Origin: SHVZ01 sp041906305
GTDB taxonomy: Bacteria > Pseudomonadota > Alphaproteobacteria > SHVZ01
Length of the DNA stretch: 64,000 nt
Direction: 5' to 3'
Assembly: GCA_041906305.1 (NCBI GenBank)
Contig: JAYRJL010000002.1
Location: 496,001-560,000 of the forward strand
Part shown: positions 62,607 to 64,000 of the stretch, in pieces
Numbering within the stretch: position 1 is the stretch's first letter
Layout of the letters: each line of letters starts with the position of its first letter
Program-made: the position numbers and the translations under genes
Notes under the pieces: generated by a model
Databases searched by the model: none
What the model saw: the letters and a program-made list of their open reading frames with translations, nothing else
Told to the model about the DNA's origin: nothing

Positions 62607-63817
62607 CCGCAGCCAGCGGCATTCCCGGCTGGGCAAAGGCGCTCGCCGCCACGCTCACCATGCAGACGACCGCGTCGCTGGCCACCCGCGTTCTGCCGGT
62701 GCTGGGACCAGCAATCACTTTCGCCGCCGGCGTGCCTCCGGAGAGCATCGGCCATCTCGCCGCCGCGGTGGCGCTCGGCACCATGTGGTTCCTGATGAGC
62801 GGCGTGCCGCTGCTGAACCGGCTCGGTCCCGTCCGGCTCCTGCAGCTCGGCGGCGCGATCGGCGTGATCGCGCTGGTCCTGGCGACATCAGGCTACTGGC
62901 CGCTGCTGCTGCTCGCGGCATTCCTGATCGGCGTCGCCTACGGCCCCTCGCCTCCGGCCGGCAGCGACATCCTGAACCGGCATGCGCCGAAGGGACATCG
63001 CAGCCTGGTCTTCTCGATCAAGCAGAGCGGCGTGCCGCTAGGCGGCGCCATCGCGGGGCTTCTGGCGCCTGCCGCCGCCGGCCTCTGGGACTGGCAGGCG
63101 GGATTGCTCTCTGCCGCGCTCGTGATCGCTGCTAGCGTCGTCCTGGTGCAGCCTCTCCGGGCTGAGCTCGACGCCGGGCGCCGACGCGAGGTCCAAATCA
63201 CGTTCGCGACGCTTTTCTCCCCGATGCGCTTCGTCGCGCCCTTCCGCTCCTTCGGCATGGCACAGGGCATGACCGCGCTGACCGTCGCCGGATTCGCCTT
63301 CGCGATGGTGCAGGGCGCGGTGTTCAGCTTCTATGTGACCTACCTCGCCGCCGATCTCGGCTTCGGCCTGGTCGCCGCCGGCGCCGCCTTCGCCGTGATG
63401 CAGGGCGTCGGTGTCGGTTCGCGCGTGCTGGTCGGCTGGGTCGCCGACCGCATCGGCTCGGCACGAAAGACCCTCATGGCCCTGGCGCTGGCGTCTTCGA
63501 CAATGGCGACCGTGATCGCCTTCCATGACGCCCACTGGCCGTGGGCCCTGATCATGGTCGCAGCCGGCGTCTCCGGCGTCGCCGTCGCCAGCTGGAACGG
63601 CGTCTATCTCTCGGAAATCGCCCGTATCGCCCCACCCGACAAGGTCGGCGAGGCGACCTCGGGCACCGGCTTCTTCTCGTTCCTCGCCTACGCGATCAGC
63701 CCGTCGCTCTGCTCGTTCGTCATCGCCACGACCGGCAGCTACCGGACTGCGTTCCTGGTGGTCGCAACAGCGCCGCTGGTCGCCGCCTTCCTGCTCGCCC
63801 GCGGCCGTGGAGATTGA
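62594..63817 (+). CDS. MFS transporter
   Basis: The 407-residue membrane protein has about 12 predicted helices in two halves, with an N-domain loop (LNRLGPVRLLQLGG) and a C-domain loop (GWVADRIGSARKTLM) in the usual MFS positions. Start GTG 62594 overlaps the SDR by 13 bases. It could import the oxygenase substrate or export a product. It is followed two bases later by the SelA-like gene. Confidence 0.9.
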   Translation: MGDLTAASGIPGWAKALAATLTMQTTASLATRVLPVLGPAITFAAGVPPESIGHLAAAVALGTMWFLMSGVPLLNRLGPVRLLQLGGAIGVIALVLATSGYWPLLLLAAFLIGVAYGPSPPAGSDILNRHAPKGHRSLVFSIKQSGVPLGGAIAGLLAPAAAGLWDWQAGLLSAALVIAASVVLVQPLRAELDAGRRREVQITFATLFSPMRFVAPFRSFGMAQGMTALTVAGFAFAMVQGAVFSFYVTYLAADLGFGLVAAGAAFAVMQGVGVGSRVLVGWVADRIGSARKTLMALALASSTMATVIAFHDAHWPWALIMVAAGVSGVAVASWNGVYLSEIARIAPPDKVGEATSGTGFFSFLAYAISPSLCSFVIATTGSYRTAFLVVATAPLVAAFLLARGRGD

Positions 63818-63819
63818 GC

Positions 63820-64000
63820 ATGTCCGACGACATCTACACCCGCCTCGGTGTCAGGCCCTTCATCAACTGCTGCGGCACCCGCACCGTGCATGGCGGCAGC
63901 CTGATGCTGCCTCAGGTGACCAAGGCGATGGCCGAGGCCGCCGGCCGCTTCGTCAGCCTGAACGAGCTGATCCTCGCCTCAGGTCGCCGGATCGCCGAGC
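63820..64000 (+). CDS. SelA-like PLP-dependent lyase/aminotransferase (3' end outside window)
   Basis: Only the first 60 codons are visible. They match the N terminus of SelA-related PLP enzymes such as D-glucosaminate-6-phosphate ammonia-lyase: a YTRLGVRPFINCCGTRT start, GGSLMLPQVTKAMAEAA, and VSLNELILASGRRIAE. Ordinary relatives read INAAGT where this has INCCGT. The product cannot be decided without the rest. ATG 63820 is two bases after the MFS stop, so it belongs to the same operon. Confidence 0.75.
   Translation, partial: MSDDIYTRLGVRPFINCCGTRTVHGGSLMLPQVTKAMAEAAGRFVSLNELILASGRRIAE

Overview
The window is GC-rich, densely coded DNA from an alphaproteobacterium, probably Hyphomicrobiales or Rhodospirillales. 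The taxonomic inference rests on an HWE-family histidine kinase, promoters of the EcfG general-stress type (GGAAC-N17-GTT), duplicated Ku genes, IorA/IorB of the long proteobacterial type, and several peptide-type ABC importers. I saw no rRNA, tRNA, CRISPR array, insertion sequence or phage gene.

Positions 1-6.6 kb hold signalling genes: the 3' part of a poly-HAMP hybrid histidine kinase with three receiver domains, a REC-PAS-HWE kinase-REC protein, and a Crp/Fnr regulator ending in an intrinsic terminator.

Positions 6.5-15.9 kb look like a general-stress and DNA-repair island. It contains a phospholipase D-like enzyme with YbhN- and YbhP-like partners (the gene set of E. coli clsB-ybhP-ybhN), a DUF296 protein, a UdgX-type uracil-DNA glycosylase, topoisomerase IB, two convergent Ku genes and a hemerythrin-domain protein. 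Six GGAAC-N17-GTT elements lie in its intergenic spaces. Five face a gene directly and four of these form two back-to-back divergent pairs. The sixth sits ahead of a terminator and may make a short RNA.

Positions 16-64 kb are a long catabolic and transport region. It has a complete peptide-type ABC importer with an SDR and a NodB-like deacetylase; a TauD-like dioxygenase; a substrate-binding protein whose two halves are in swapped order; an aspartoacylase-like hydrolase; two tandem RraA-like proteins; an SDR; an aminopeptidase P; a second ABC importer without its own binding protein; indolepyruvate oxidoreductase (iorAB); an oxoprolinase/hydantoinase pair; a CDGSH-bicupin fusion; two more binding proteins; a DUF2817 peptidase-like protein translationally coupled to kynureninase; a HutC-type GntR regulator starting inside a perfect 19-bp inverted repeat and followed by esterase, MBL, DUF3604 and lactonase genes; a UbiD-like decarboxylase in one operon with a TrpXYZ-like importer; and a PhyH-SDR-MFS-SelA-like operon cut by the window edge.

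The catabolic genes suggest uptake and breakdown of small amide, peptide, lactone or aromatic amino-acid-derived compounds. The actual substrates cannot be read from the sequence. Starts were chosen from homology and ribosome-binding sites, and several differ from the longest open frame.
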